Source of the DNA: Fibrobacter sp. UWEL
GTDB taxonomy: Bacteria > Fibrobacterota > Fibrobacteria > Fibrobacterales > Fibrobacteraceae
DNA: 64,000 nt
NCBI RefSeq assembly: GCF_900142535.1
Contig: NZ_FRBE01000007.1
Span: 1-64,000, forward strand
Direction of reading: 5' to 3'
In this document: piece by piece, positions 27,812 through 36,117 of the stretch
How the letters are laid out: each line of letters starts with the position of its first letter
Position numbering within the stretch: the first letter of the stretch is position 1
The notes under the pieces: generated by a model
Database searches by the model: none
What the model saw: the letters and a program-made list of their open reading frames with translations, nothing else
What the model was told of the DNA's origin: nothing
Position numbers and translations under genes: made by a program

Positions 27812-28726
27812 TTACTTGGCGGCGAGAGCTGCTTCAAGTTCCTTGATGCGAGCAGCCTGAGAAGCATTCTCTGCAGCCAAGGATGCGTTTTCTGCGTCCT
27901 TGTCAGCAATTTCTGCATCCTTTTCAGCAAGTTTCTTCTCGAGGGCTTCTTGCCTTTTGCGCTGTGCGTCAGCAATTGTCTCATACGGCGGTCTAACAAA
28001 ATCCATTTTGAGTTCCTCCTCGAAGGTTTTGGAAAGCCAGCCATTCAAATATACATCAATGGAGGCGACCAAGTCAAGGGTTCCATCTACCTTCTTAGGG
28101 GTTCCAATCCGGTCCAGAACCTTCTTGAAGACATCCTTGTGGGCTTCCGGATCGCGGGAGTATTTCAGAGCGACAATAAACGCACCCAAGCGAGGGCTAA
28201 ACTTTTCAATGCAGGTCTCATCAGGAACATCATCCACATCCACAAAGACGCCCTTGAAGGGAAGCACAATATCCCGCAATACATCGGGGTAATCGTCCAA
28301 CTTTTCCAGCGGATTCCAATCATCCTTGCCATTATAGAGGATAATCGCAACGGAAGGAATACCCTTGACCGCATTTTCCTTCAGCTTTTCAACCATCAGG
28401 TGGTAGTGGTACTTGCGGAGCTGCTCCAGGACTTCGTCGTCCATATAGGACTTGTGCTCCACCAGGAAACCAACGCACACCTGTACGGGACCACCCCGCA
28501 AGTATTCCTTCTTAACCTTTGCACGGAACGCGAGATCTGCATACCCCGTGTTTGCAGTATCACTGAAGTCCGCAGGAATCCGCTCCAGGGTACTCAGGTC
28601 CAAAAGGTTGATGATTGCCAGCAAATCCGCATTCTGGGAAGCCAGGTATTCCACAAATTCCAGGAACGTACTCACATCGGCAAGCCCATCCCTGCAAAAA
28701 GAATCATGACGCAAAGATTTATTCAT
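27812..28726 (-). CDS. Rpn-family nuclease / putative transposase (paralogue 3)
   Basis: This 304-aa Rpn-type protein has the nuclease region 'TGYADLAFRAKVKKE' and 'CVGFLVEHKSYMDDEVLEQL' (about 60-95), then 'VAIILYNGKDDWNPLEKLD' (about 122-140). The tail 'DAENASLAAENASQAARIKE' is the same coiled coil as in paralogue 1, while the nuclease core is closer to paralogue 2. The tail therefore seems to have been exchanged between subfamilies. The start at 28726 (MNKSLRH) is aligned with the leader of its sisters; an ATG three codons upstream lies inside the conserved leader. Confidence 0.78.
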   Translation of the reverse strand: MNKSLRHDSFCRDGLADVSTFLEFVEYLASQNADLLAIINLLDLSTLERIPADFSDTANTGYADLAFRAKVKKEYLRGGPVQVCVGFLVEHKSYMDDEVLEQLRKYHYHLMVEKLKENAVKGIPSVAIILYNGKDDWNPLEKLDDYPDVLRDIVLPFKGVFVDVDDVPDETCIEKFSPRLGAFIVALKYSRDPEAHKDVFKKVLDRIGTPKKVDGTLDLVASIDVYLNGWLSKTFEEELKMDFVRPPYETIADAQRKRQEALEKKLAEKDAEIADKDAENASLAAENASQAARIKELEAALAAK

Positions 28727-28730
28727 GTAC

Positions 28731-28837
28731 AGCATTTTTGTTCACAGGGCTAAATTGCCCTGCGTAATAGGCCTATCCCCTATTCTTTACTATACACGTT
28801 GTAATGAACCCGTTTGTACGAAATTTCTTTGTAAAAT
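28731..28837 (-). promoter_or_regulatory. Conserved Rpn leader, copy 3
   Basis: Same leader as 25737 and 27181. It has a perfect CAGGGC-TAAATT-GCCCTG hairpin (28745-28762) just before the start and an ATAGGCCTAT palindrome next to the invariant block. Confidence 0.62.
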
Positions 28838-28840
28838 TTT

Positions 28841-28936
28841 TCAATACCGAACAAACAGCAATACGCTCACAATCATGGTTACAAAAGCGATCGTTCCAAA
28901 ATACTGATTCAGTCCAGTAAATAAACATTCTATCAT
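28841..28936 (-). CDS. Possible 31-aa membrane peptide
   Basis: A short frame from ATG 28936 to TGA 28841 encodes MIECLFTGLNQYFGTIAFV followed by TMIVSVLLFVRY, a single hydrophobic helix. A GGGGAG purine stretch lies immediately upstream. It sits directly before the Rpn leader of paralogue 3. It could be a small membrane protein or type I toxin-like peptide. No antisense RNA signal was identified. Confidence 0.35.
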   Translation of the reverse strand: MIECLFTGLNQYFGTIAFVTMIVSVLLFVRY

Positions 28937-29030
28937 ACTCCCCATTCCTTTGGTGTGGCTAAGTGCTTTAGAAATCAATTTGTTTCGCAAAGCATATCAG
29001 CCCAAGGCGGGGAATTGTAAAAAAGCGCAT

Positions 29031-29064
29031 AAAAAAAGCTGACCCAGAAAGTCCTCAGGGTGAC
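29031..29064 (-). terminator. Probable terminator of the Fic gene
   Basis: On the minus strand, an imperfect ACCCTGAGG/TCTGGGT hairpin is followed by AGC and seven T residues, right after the Fic stop codon. Confidence 0.5.
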
Positions 29065-30039
29065 TTACTTAACAAGCCAACGGCCGGTCTTATCGGAGCC
29101 ACTTCGTTCCACTAAATCGCATTCTCGCAACTTAGCCAAATCACGTTCAACTGTTTTTGCGGACACCTTTAATTTTTTTGCGAGGGCATCTATTGTCACA
29201 GAATTATCTCGTAGCAAGGCAAGAATCTTATTTTGGCGATCGGTCAAATCCATCTTAAATTCAGATTCAGAACCGTCAAATGGGACATCCTTGTACTTTT
29301 TCAGAGTTTCAAGAATATTCTGCAGCATAAATTCAATAAAGGGACTCGACTCTCCAGCCTTTGTAGCAGCCGCAATCGCATCATAATACTTTTGCTGATT
29401 AGCAAAAACCATGTTTTCCACAGGCAAGAATTCAAAAACAGGGTTCATTTTTCCTAGAATCAGCGATTGCCATAGGCGCCCAGTTCGGCCATTTCCATCA
29501 CTAAATGGATGAATGAACTCAAATTCATAATGAAATACGCAGGATCGAATGAGCATATGGTCCTTGCTCACTTTCAACCAATCAAAAAGATTTTTCATCA
29601 ACTCAGGGACCATATTGGGTGGCGGAGCCAAATGAACACACTTTTTTCCCTTAAAGACGCCCTCGTTACAGTTTCGGAATTTGCCGGCATCGGGAGTTAT
29701 TCCTTGCATCATCACGCCATGAGCCTTCAGCAAATCCTTTACAGAGAACGGATTAAGTTTAGAATACAATTCGTATGTGGCAAGGGCATTTTTTACCTCG
29801 AGAATTTCTCGAGCAGGAGCCAAAACCCGTTTACCGTTAATAATGTCACTCACTGCGTTTTCGCTTAAGGAGTTACCTTCTATGGCTAGGGAACTATGAA
29901 TGCTTTTGATTCTATTTGCCCTACGCAATTTCAGACTATCAGTCTTTTCTAAGCGAATAACAAAACGTTCCACCAGCGCCGAGATTTCAGCCGCTAAAGT
30001 CAGTATTTGGGAATTCAACTGGAATGGAGGAGGGTTCAT
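29065..30039 (-). CDS. Fic-domain protein with N-terminal inhibitory helix and C-terminal winged helix
   Basis: Fic enzymes usually transfer AMP from ATP to target proteins. This 324-aa protein has the inhibitory motif SSLAIEGN at 49-56 (S-x-x-x-E-G-N, class II, N-terminal), the catalytic HPFSDGNGRTGR (about 176-187) and a C-terminal helix-turn-helix 'LAKKLKVSAKTVERDLAKLRE' (about 284-305), as in Fic proteins that may bind their own promoter. The inhibitory glutamate and catalytic histidine are both intact. A 12-bp tandem repeat abuts the start codon and leaves no clear ribosome site, suggesting autoregulation. The gene stands alone. Confidence 0.9.
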   Translation of the reverse strand: MNPPPFQLNSQILTLAAEISALVERFVIRLEKTDSLKLRRANRIKSIHSSLAIEGNSLSENAVSDIINGKRVLAPAREILEVKNALATYELYSKLNPFSVKDLLKAHGVMMQGITPDAGKFRNCNEGVFKGKKCVHLAPPPNMVPELMKNLFDWLKVSKDHMLIRSCVFHYEFEFIHPFSDGNGRTGRLWQSLILGKMNPVFEFLPVENMVFANQQKYYDAIAAATKAGESSPFIEFMLQNILETLKKYKDVPFDGSESEFKMDLTDRQNKILALLRDNSVTIDALAKKLKVSAKTVERDLAKLRECDLVERSGSDKTGRWLVK

Positions 30040-30097
30040 ATTTACACCGACATTTACAAAGACAAATACATAGACATTTACTACGACATTTACACCG
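30038..30097. repeat. Five tandem 12-bp repeats at the start of the Fic gene
   Basis: Units on the plus strand: ATATTTACACCG, ACATTTACAAAG, ACAAATACATAG, ACATTTACTACG, ACATTTACACCG, with exact 12-nt period. The first unit overlaps the start codon. The period is near one helical turn, so sites face one side of the DNA. Confidence 0.8.
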
Positions 30098-30154
30098 TCA
30101 TAAATATATATTATGCAGCATCGTTAGTCAAGTAGATCGTTTCACAGGGCGTTG

Positions 30155-30976
30155 CTACGACACCAGTGCTCTTGCTAGGTTGGCGACGAGTTCGTCTTCG
30201 TCATCCACATAGCTCAGAGGATCCAGCTTGATGCGGTTAATGGTCTCTTCCGTCTTGAGAAAGGCCTTCTTGTCGTTGCAATCCGTATACCGATTCTTTA
30301 ACATGCGGAACACCCGCTCTTCTTCGACGGCGGGGGCCTTGGTGGGATCGATGTAGGCGGCACCATACATCACATCCTTAAAGAAGCGTATACTTCCGGG
30401 TTCCTCAAAATGGAGGGCGCAACAGGCGAACAGATCCCGTATTTCCTGAGGGTTGTAAATGGCATTTTTCAGTTCGTCCAACCGGGTAGGGAGCGGGCGC
30501 GCCGGACGCACCACAATGCTATAGCCGATTTCCGCGCGAAGTTCCGACCCCGACATATAAAAGCCCTTGACTTCCAAAGAGTGGAGGGCGACCTCATAAC
30601 GGCGAGAATAAAACGAACTATCCAAAACGGTGTCGGCAACGGGCTGTTGATTGTTGGTTTCCTCACAGGCCCAGAAGAATTTTTCCCGAATCAGAAGCTC
30701 ACAGGCGAAATCGTCTGCGGGGACGGCCCTGGGCACGAAATGGACCCGACGAGATTCACACCGCAGGATGTATTGTTCTGTAATGAACTTGTACAGCCCG
30801 GGATAATCCCGCTTGGGTGTATCGCAGGAGAGAAACTCCCGAAAGCTTCCCGGAATTTCGTCCCAACCTAAGCCATCCCGGAAAGGTTCAATCACATTAA
30901 TGGTCAAGGGGCGTCTGTCGGCAAAATTCCAACAGTGCAACCCCGGCATAATATCAACTTCAAAATCCTGTGCCAT
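30155..30976 (-). CDS. Hypothetical protein (273 aa)
   Basis: This is an unrecognised soluble protein starting MAQDFEVDIMPGLHCWNFAD. It has no signal peptide or membrane segment. Notable stretches are 'RRPLTINVIEPFRDGLGWDE' (about 21-40) and a mixed charged C-terminus with 'YVDDEDELVANLARAL'. It lies between the Fic gene and a small membrane protein, all on the minus strand, with gaps over 50 bp. GC content is higher than that of the Fic gene, so it may be older resident DNA. Confidence 0.6.
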   Translation of the reverse strand: MAQDFEVDIMPGLHCWNFADRRPLTINVIEPFRDGLGWDEIPGSFREFLSCDTPKRDYPGLYKFITEQYILRCESRRVHFVPRAVPADDFACELLIREKFFWACEETNNQQPVADTVLDSSFYSRRYEVALHSLEVKGFYMSGSELRAEIGYSIVVRPARPLPTRLDELKNAIYNPQEIRDLFACCALHFEEPGSIRFFKDVMYGAAYIDPTKAPAVEEERVFRMLKNRYTDCNDKKAFLKTEETINRIKLDPLSYVDDEDELVANLARALVS

Positions 30977-31028
30977 ACACAGGGTATATCAGCACAGGAT
31001 TTAAGATTGTCAAATAATTTTTTCGAGT

Positions 31029-31550
31029 TTAATTCCGTTCTATCTTGGATAGGATTTTCTGGCAGCGGCTTTCGAACCAGTCACCGAGAGGGGTGTTGCT
31101 GAAGGTGTTACCTGCAAAGAGTTTCCCGTCCATGAAAAAGAACTTTGTGGTTCCTCCGTTTTTGGGAATCCAGCGGATTGCCTGGGGAGCAATCATGCTC
31201 AAGCGGGATCTCAGGAACTTGATGTAGGAGCGGATTTCCTCTACCTTGCCGGGATAGAAGCCCAGGCAAGTGCGGTGACACCCTTCAACGTTCACATCGC
31301 TACCGCTAATGCTATAGAGGGAGCCGTCTGCGCAGAAGGCGTATCCTGCGGGAATGGCGCGGGACGGATTGACGATACTGTCCCTTACAGAAATCCAGGC
31401 GAAGACGGGTTCACTGGGTACCATTTTTTCGAAGGAGTTCGCAAGGCTCAACTCTTTCTGGCGGGAATAATCCATAGCGCGGTCGCGAATGACTAGAGAG
31501 ACGCCCCAGACGATCAGGAGCACGGCAATAAAGTAGCATACCCAAATCAT
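31029..31550 (-). CDS. Hypothetical single-pass membrane protein
   Basis: Starting at 31550 gives MIWVCYFIAVLLIVWGVSLV, one N-terminal membrane anchor, then about 150 residues outside or periplasmic with several cysteines. The start is backed by GGAGAAG 5 nt upstream and lies 1 nt after the stop of the lipoprotein gene, so the two form an operon. No family recognised. The C-terminal half contains 'RWIPKNGGTTKFFFMDGKLF'. Confidence 0.65.
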   Translation of the reverse strand: MIWVCYFIAVLLIVWGVSLVIRDRAMDYSRQKELSLANSFEKMVPSEPVFAWISVRDSIVNPSRAIPAGYAFCADGSLYSISGSDVNVEGCHRTCLGFYPGKVEEIRSYIKFLRSRLSMIAPQAIRWIPKNGGTTKFFFMDGKLFAGNTFSNTPLGDWFESRCQKILSKIERN

Positions 31551-31551
31551 C

Positions 31552-31950
31552 TTACTTCTCCATCCAGCAATCGGTTTCGACCATGGCACGATAGTCGTCA
31601 GCAGTCAGGTTCTGGAATTCGGTGACAATTTCTACGGCGGTGTCGGTGCAGTTAATTTTTTCTTCGCTCACGGCGTTCTTCTTCACGGCGGCGCAAGCGG
31701 CTTCTGCACCGTCCATGAAGTCGTGATGATAGGTGCGGGTCAAAGTGCTGGTGCCGTTAACGGCATCGAAGTCGAAGTCAATGACAGCGTTGGTATCGGC
31801 GGCAGCTCTGCAGCTTGTAAACATGTGTTCTTCGGAGTAGCTGACAGCGGTATCATTTTCAAAAGAAGGAGCCACGCTGTTTTTCGCATCGCTGCAAGCA
31901 GTGAATGCAGCGCAAAGAGCGATGGTAGCGAGAACGAGTAACTTTTTCAT
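31552..31950 (-). CDS. Small lipoprotein
   Basis: The start at 31950 (MKKLLVLATIALCAAFTACS) gives a textbook lipoprotein signal with lipobox FTAC, Cys at about residue 19. A purine-rich ribosome site AGAGG lies upstream. The mature part is about 113 aa, acidic, with two or three further cysteines and no family I recognise. It is followed 1 nt later by the membrane-protein gene at 31550. Confidence 0.72.
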   Translation of the reverse strand: MKKLLVLATIALCAAFTACSDAKNSVAPSFENDTAVSYSEEHMFTSCRAAADTNAVIDFDFDAVNGTSTLTRTYHHDFMDGAEAACAAVKKNAVSEEKINCTDTAVEIVTEFQNLTADDYRAMVETDCWMEK

Positions 31951-32113
31951 TTTAAACCTCTTTTGTTGTTTAGGTCGTTTTCTTTTGAACGGCCATAAGG
32001 TAGCTACTCTCTCTCCCACTTTCAAATACATTATTCTTGCCAAAACAATAACGCAAAGTTATTATTTGCATTAAAATCCATAATTTTGGAGGATAAATAA
32101 GGTTTTTATAAAG

Positions 32114-32241
32114 AAAAAAAGCCACCCCGAAAGTACTCGAGATAGCTAAAAAATGTCCTAGATTCTTCGACTTCGCACCTTCGGTGCTTCGCTCAGAATG
32201 ACATAGGACTTCGCACCTTCGGTGCTTCGTTCAGAATGACA
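32114..32241. repeat. Terminator hairpin plus palindromic repeat with partial second copy
   Basis: The 31951-32261 gap holds the terminator module (A7 GCCACCCCGAAAG…TCGAGAT, 32114-32144), the palindromic repeat at 32161-32203 and a second, 5'-truncated copy at 32207-32241. It terminates the gene at 32262. The remainder next to 31950 probably carries the lipoprotein promoter. Confidence 0.7.
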
Positions 32242-32261
32242 TGGTTCAGGATGACGTAGGG

Positions 32262-33098
32262 TTACTTGCGCTTACGCTTTTTGGACTTTTTCTTGGAGTC
32301 GTCCTGCTTGGGTTCGTCCTTAGAGTCCTTTTTGAGGTCATCCAGATCGACAGGTTCTGCATCCAGCTCGGAGACTGCGGTCTTGACGCCAGCGATTTCG
32401 GTCTTGAGGTCTGCCATAGCGGGGAGCATGTTGTTTTCCAGAACGCCCTGGATCTTTTCCAGCGGCTGGACGATGGCTGCGGAATTGTCCTGCACTTCAG
32501 CAGTCTTACCACCGAGAATACCCATGGAGGAAAGTACCACACCTGCAACGGAAATCAGCACGGCGAGGAAAGCGAGAAGAATTGCCTTGCCGGTCTTCTT
32601 GGTCTGTGCGGTGGCCTGAGCCAGCATGTCGTCTTCGAAGCCCTTGAATTCGTTGGCCTGAAGTTCCTTGAGGGGCTCGGTGACGTAGATGGAGTTGTTG
32701 ACGAAACGGACCAGCTGTTCGGAAATAAGACCTGCTTCAATGTACACGCGGGATTCCACCATGCCGGCGGAAACATAGGAGACGTCGTCACCGAAGGTGA
32801 CAGCGGAATCCTTTCCGGAATCCAGTTCCAATACTAGACCCTGATTCTTGAGGTAATCCAAAAGGGTGATGGCCTCCAGGACCTTGTTGATGAACACCTT
32901 GGACTTTTCCTTGACGGTGTCTTCCTTGCCTTCGTTGATGTAGAAGTTGAAGTATGCCACTTCGTCGTTGTGGAAGGTGACCTTGTTATCCTGGAAGAGG
33001 GATTCCAGGGCCTTAATGGGGAAATTTGCAGTAGCGTCTGCAGAGTTTGCGATCAGCTTGCCAATCAGAGCCTGTTCGCCGAAATTAAACTTTCTCAT
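32262..33098 (-). CDS. Hypothetical membrane-anchored protein with basic tail
   Basis: This 278-aa protein starts MRKFNFGEQALIGKLIANSA, with GGAG 6 nt upstream. The first 165 residues are soluble-looking, followed by one membrane helix (about 168-192, 'AILLAFLAVLISVAGVVLSSM'), a helical segment and a lysine-rich tail 'SKKKSKKRKRK'. No family recognised. With a single internal helix and a highly charged tail it may be a cell-envelope or scaffold protein. Divergent from the pectate lyase gene. Confidence 0.68.
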   Translation of the reverse strand: MRKFNFGEQALIGKLIANSADATANFPIKALESLFQDNKVTFHNDEVAYFNFYINEGKEDTVKEKSKVFINKVLEAITLLDYLKNQGLVLELDSGKDSAVTFGDDVSYVSAGMVESRVYIEAGLISEQLVRFVNNSIYVTEPLKELQANEFKGFEDDMLAQATAQTKKTGKAILLAFLAVLISVAGVVLSSMGILGGKTAEVQDNSAAIVQPLEKIQGVLENNMLPAMADLKTEIAGVKTAVSELDAEPVDLDDLKKDSKDEPKQDDSKKKSKKRKRK

Positions 33099-33228
33099 GG
33101 TAATCTCCAGAAGGGAGGTGAATGGGTGAAATATAGTTTCTCGGCTGATTTTTTTGCAGATAAAAGAGTGTTAAAAGATTTTTGTCAAAAGGGGAAATAA
33201 AAGGTATTTTAGGGATGAGGTGTATAAA

Positions 33229-34992
33229 ATGAATCGTTTGGATATTCCCCTTAAGAATTTTGCAAAAATCGCACTGATTTTTGGTTGTGCAGCCCTAGAA
33301 GTCCATGCGGCAGCAGACCAATGCAAGCCTATTGGCTGGGCAACGCGCTCGGGCCGCTCTAGCACCGCTTTCGAGGTGACTGGTGGCGGAAATGTGGTGG
33401 CCGATACAGCCCGTGATTTTAGCACGCTCCAGAGCTTGGTAAAGGGAACCACGCCCAAGGTGATTTACATCGACGGCACTCTGGGCGATGGCTGGCAGGA
33501 TCGTTCCGGTAGCCGCCTGGTCATCGACGGAAGCAACAAGACGATTATCGGGTTAAAGGCGGGCACAAAGCTGAATGCCTGCATCCGTATTGCAGGGGCT
33601 GCGAAGAATATCATCCTCCGCAACATCGTGGTGGAAGGCCCCGGTTCCAACTCCACTCAGGCCTGGGACAACTTGACTATCGAAGGTAGCTCCGGCAAGT
33701 ATCCCAGCAACATCTGGATTGACCATTGCGAATTCTGGGACGGCCAGGATGGTAACGCCGACGTGGTGAAGGGCGCGGACAACGTGACTTTTACCTGGTG
33801 TAAGTTCGGCTACAAGAAAAAGAGCGAACACAATCTTTCTAACCTGATTGGCAGTAGCGATTCCGAGCCGGAAAGCGAAGGCAAGCTGAATGTGACCTAC
33901 ATGTTCAACTGGTGGGTGGCCGCAAACCAGCGCAAGCCCCGCTGCCGCTACGGGAATATTCATGTGGTGAACAACCTGATCACCGGCAACTCCAGCATTA
34001 CCGCCGGCGTGGATGTGCTGGGCATGGCTCCTGGCTACCAGTGCACCATCCGTTCCGAACGCAACCACTTTATCGACGAACGAGAGCCCATTTATCTGGG
34101 ACTTTCCGGAACCATCGGCGTTGCAGAAACCATCGACAACAAGTACACCAACTGCACGGGCAATACCAAGGGAAACGGCACTTCCTTTACGCCGCCCTAT
34201 GACTACACCGGATTCATGCTGAACGTAAATGACGTGGAAGCCGCGGTGAAGGCGGGAGCCGGCGCTACCCTTACGAGCCCCACTGTTTGCGACGCGGGTT
34301 ATGTGGAGCCCACTCCTCCTGAACCGGTGGCGGAAAAGGCCTACCAGGCAGAAAGCGGCATAATTACCGGCGGAGTTGTGGAAAGTTCCAACACAGGTTT
34401 TGCGGGTACCGGCTATGTGAATTTTGACAAGGGCGGCAGCCTGCTCGTAAAGGTCAGTGTTGAAAAGTACGGTATGTACCAGCTGGACATAGACTACACT
34501 AATGGCTCCAAGGAAGACCGTAAGCTGGATATTTCTAGCAGTGGAAAGCTACCCGACGGAACGGCGGTGGCGGACGCCGTTAACGAAACATTTGGCAAGA
34601 CCAGCAGCTGGACCGAATGGAAAACTCTGACCACAAAGCTGAAGCTAGCCCCCGGGGAAAACAGCCTGACGTTCACTACCGTCGATGGCAATGACGGTCC
34701 CAATCTGGACCAGTTCGACTTAACTCTCCTGGAGGAAAAGGAACTGCCCAGCGACTCGGGTGACTCCCTGCAGACTCCGGATGCCATCGCAGCAAACCCG
34801 CAGAGGAACTCGCTGGGGAACGTTCTAGGAAACTCTGCGGGGAACGTCGCCGCCAAGAACGTGAAGGTATTCGACCTGAACGGAAATCTAGTCCGCAATG
34901 TACCTTATGCAGAAAAGTCTGGCACATCCGCCTCTCCGGAACAGTACACCAGGGGCCTCCCCCGCGGCCGCTACATCATTTTGCAGAAGTGA
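33229..34992 (+). CDS. Secreted pectate lyase, PL1 family, with CBM and C-terminal Fibrobacter domain
   Basis: Cleaves polygalacturonate by β-elimination. A signal peptide covers about residues 1-28 (…CAALEVHAA). The PL1 β-helix shows 'NIWIDHCEFWDGQDGNADVV' (about 160-180), the calcium-binding vWiDH region, and 'QRKPRCRYGNIHVVNN' (about 233-248) with the catalytic arginine. A CBM35/CBM6-like β-sandwich follows ('KAYQAESGIITGG…DQFDLTLL', about 370-500). A C-terminal 'VFDLNGNLVRN…RGRYIILQK' domain resembles those of the other secreted enzymes here. The start at 33229 has GAGGTG upstream. It is the only plus-strand CAZyme in the cluster and lacks the shared 19-bp palindrome. Confidence 0.88.
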   Translation: MNRLDIPLKNFAKIALIFGCAALEVHAAADQCKPIGWATRSGRSSTAFEVTGGGNVVADTARDFSTLQSLVKGTTPKVIYIDGTLGDGWQDRSGSRLVIDGSNKTIIGLKAGTKLNACIRIAGAAKNIILRNIVVEGPGSNSTQAWDNLTIEGSSGKYPSNIWIDHCEFWDGQDGNADVVKGADNVTFTWCKFGYKKKSEHNLSNLIGSSDSEPESEGKLNVTYMFNWWVAANQRKPRCRYGNIHVVNNLITGNSSITAGVDVLGMAPGYQCTIRSERNHFIDEREPIYLGLSGTIGVAETIDNKYTNCTGNTKGNGTSFTPPYDYTGFMLNVNDVEAAVKAGAGATLTSPTVCDAGYVEPTPPEPVAEKAYQAESGIITGGVVESSNTGFAGTGYVNFDKGGSLLVKVSVEKYGMYQLDIDYTNGSKEDRKLDISSSGKLPDGTAVADAVNETFGKTSSWTEWKTLTTKLKLAPGENSLTFTTVDGNDGPNLDQFDLTLLEEKELPSDSGDSLQTPDAIAANPQRNSLGNVLGNSAGNVAAKNVKVFDLNGNLVRNVPYAEKSGTSASPEQYTRGLPRGRYIILQK

Positions 34993-35020
34993 TGTAGGAT
35001 AAAATAACGCAGATTAAAGC

Positions 35021-35058
35021 AAAAAAAAGCCTCGCTACCCATCCCAGGAGCGAGGCTT
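35021..35058 (-). terminator. Strong hairpin terminator between PL1 and the next gene
   Basis: A 10-bp stem AAGCCTCGCT / AGCGAGGCTT is followed by eight T on the minus strand, terminating the gene at 35142. A second hairpin (TTTCCTAAAAA / TTTTTAGGAAA, about 35098-35126) lies between. Confidence 0.75.
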
Positions 35059-35141
35059 AATATTTAGAGAGAGAGAAGTACTAATAATATACTCTCATTT
35101 TTCCTAAAAAGATAGCCTTTTTAGGAAACAAGTATTCCAAA

Positions 35142-36008
35142 TTAGTTTACTACTTCACCTCGGCCTTGCTCGGCGGACTTGGAGCCTGCGACCTTGGGGC
35201 GAACGGTAAAGCAGTTGCTCAGGCCCAGTTCTGCAAGGAAGTGGAGCAGAATCTTGTATTCATCACCGGGGACGAAGGATTCAAAATTACGCTGGAAGAT
35301 GTTGAACATGTGGGCGGCATCGTCCACATACTTCTGGGAAACTTCGAAGAAATTCACCATGTTCACTGCATACAGTTTCTTGAACAGCAGGGCGGGCAGC
35401 ACAAACATAACGCGGAACCAATCCGTCACTGTTTCGGATTTCTGGGGCTTGGAATTCTGCTGCTTCACAATATTAGCGCAGGTGCGAACTTCCTTGCCCA
35501 GGGCATTCAGCTGGAGGGCGCGGAATTCAGGCATCTGGTAAATCTTGGCATCGGCCACCATGTCCAGAGTTTCGCTGACGAAAAAGTTGGTAAAGTCAGA
35601 GTAAAGAGCCTGGGACATGGAGGCGAGAACTTCCGGCTGACCGTTGGGAACGATCTTTTCCAAGTCGGCCTGGAACTTGCCCAGAGCATTCTTGTAGTTC
35701 ACATCGGTACAGCAGAGTTCATAATCCACATTGTTGAGGATTGCCTCGCGGGACATTTCAAAGCGAACTACGTCGCGGAGCTTTCTGTACAGGTCGTTTT
35801 CGTCGGAGGGTTCCATCTTGGCGCCGTACTTTTTCTCGGCGGCTTCGACCTTCTGGTTGATGAGGGCGGCGAAATCCGTTTCGTTCACTACCTTCACGGA
35901 AGCGGTCACCATCTGCTTGAACAAGTCGTTGTACTGTGCGGCGGACTTTTCATCCGTCACCTTGAAGTTCAGCAGTTTTTCCAGAGCTTTTTCGAATTCT
36001 TTCTGCAT
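35142..36008 (-). CDS. Hypothetical cytoplasmic protein
   Basis: This protein of about 288 aa starting MQKEFEKALEKLLNF (36008) is all-helical in appearance, with no signal peptide. An upstream start at 36035 is possible, but neither has a strong ribosome site. It contains 'FRVMFVLPALLFKKLYAVNMVNFFEVSQKYVDDAAHMF' (about 206-245), a hydrophobic amphipathic stretch reminiscent of phasin- or polyhydroxyalkanoate-granule-associated proteins, but I cannot claim that family. It interrupts the CAZyme cluster. Confidence 0.6.
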   Translation of the reverse strand: MQKEFEKALEKLLNFKVTDEKSAAQYNDLFKQMVTASVKVVNETDFAALINQKVEAAEKKYGAKMEPSDENDLYRKLRDVVRFEMSREAILNNVDYELCCTDVNYKNALGKFQADLEKIVPNGQPEVLASMSQALYSDFTNFFVSETLDMVADAKIYQMPEFRALQLNALGKEVRTCANIVKQQNSKPQKSETVTDWFRVMFVLPALLFKKLYAVNMVNFFEVSQKYVDDAAHMFNIFQRNFESFVPGDEYKILLHFLAELGLSNCFTVRPKVAGSKSAEQGRGEVVN

Positions 36009-36066
36009 AGTATATCCGCGGGTTATTGAGTGCAATAATATAGCATTTAGCGAGCTTCTAGATGGG

Positions 36067-36094
36067 AAAAGGGCCGCGATTTTACTCGCGACCC
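36067..36094 (-). terminator. Terminator of the GH5 gene
   Basis: Stem GGGTCGCGA / TCGCGGCCC (one mismatch, loop GTAAAA) is followed by TTTT on the minus strand, about 25 bp after the GH5 stop. Confidence 0.7.
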
Positions 36095-36117
36095 CTATTT
36101 GGGATGTGTGTTAAAGC

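Noticed and set aside
24695-28726. Insertion sequences carrying transposases
   Set aside because: The Rpn proteins are sometimes called transposases, but there are no terminal inverted repeats or target duplications around them; the shared ends are a leader and a terminator.
33120-33228. Shared palindrome upstream of the pectate lyase
   Set aside because: The only similar string (gatttttgtcaaaag) has no matching arm.
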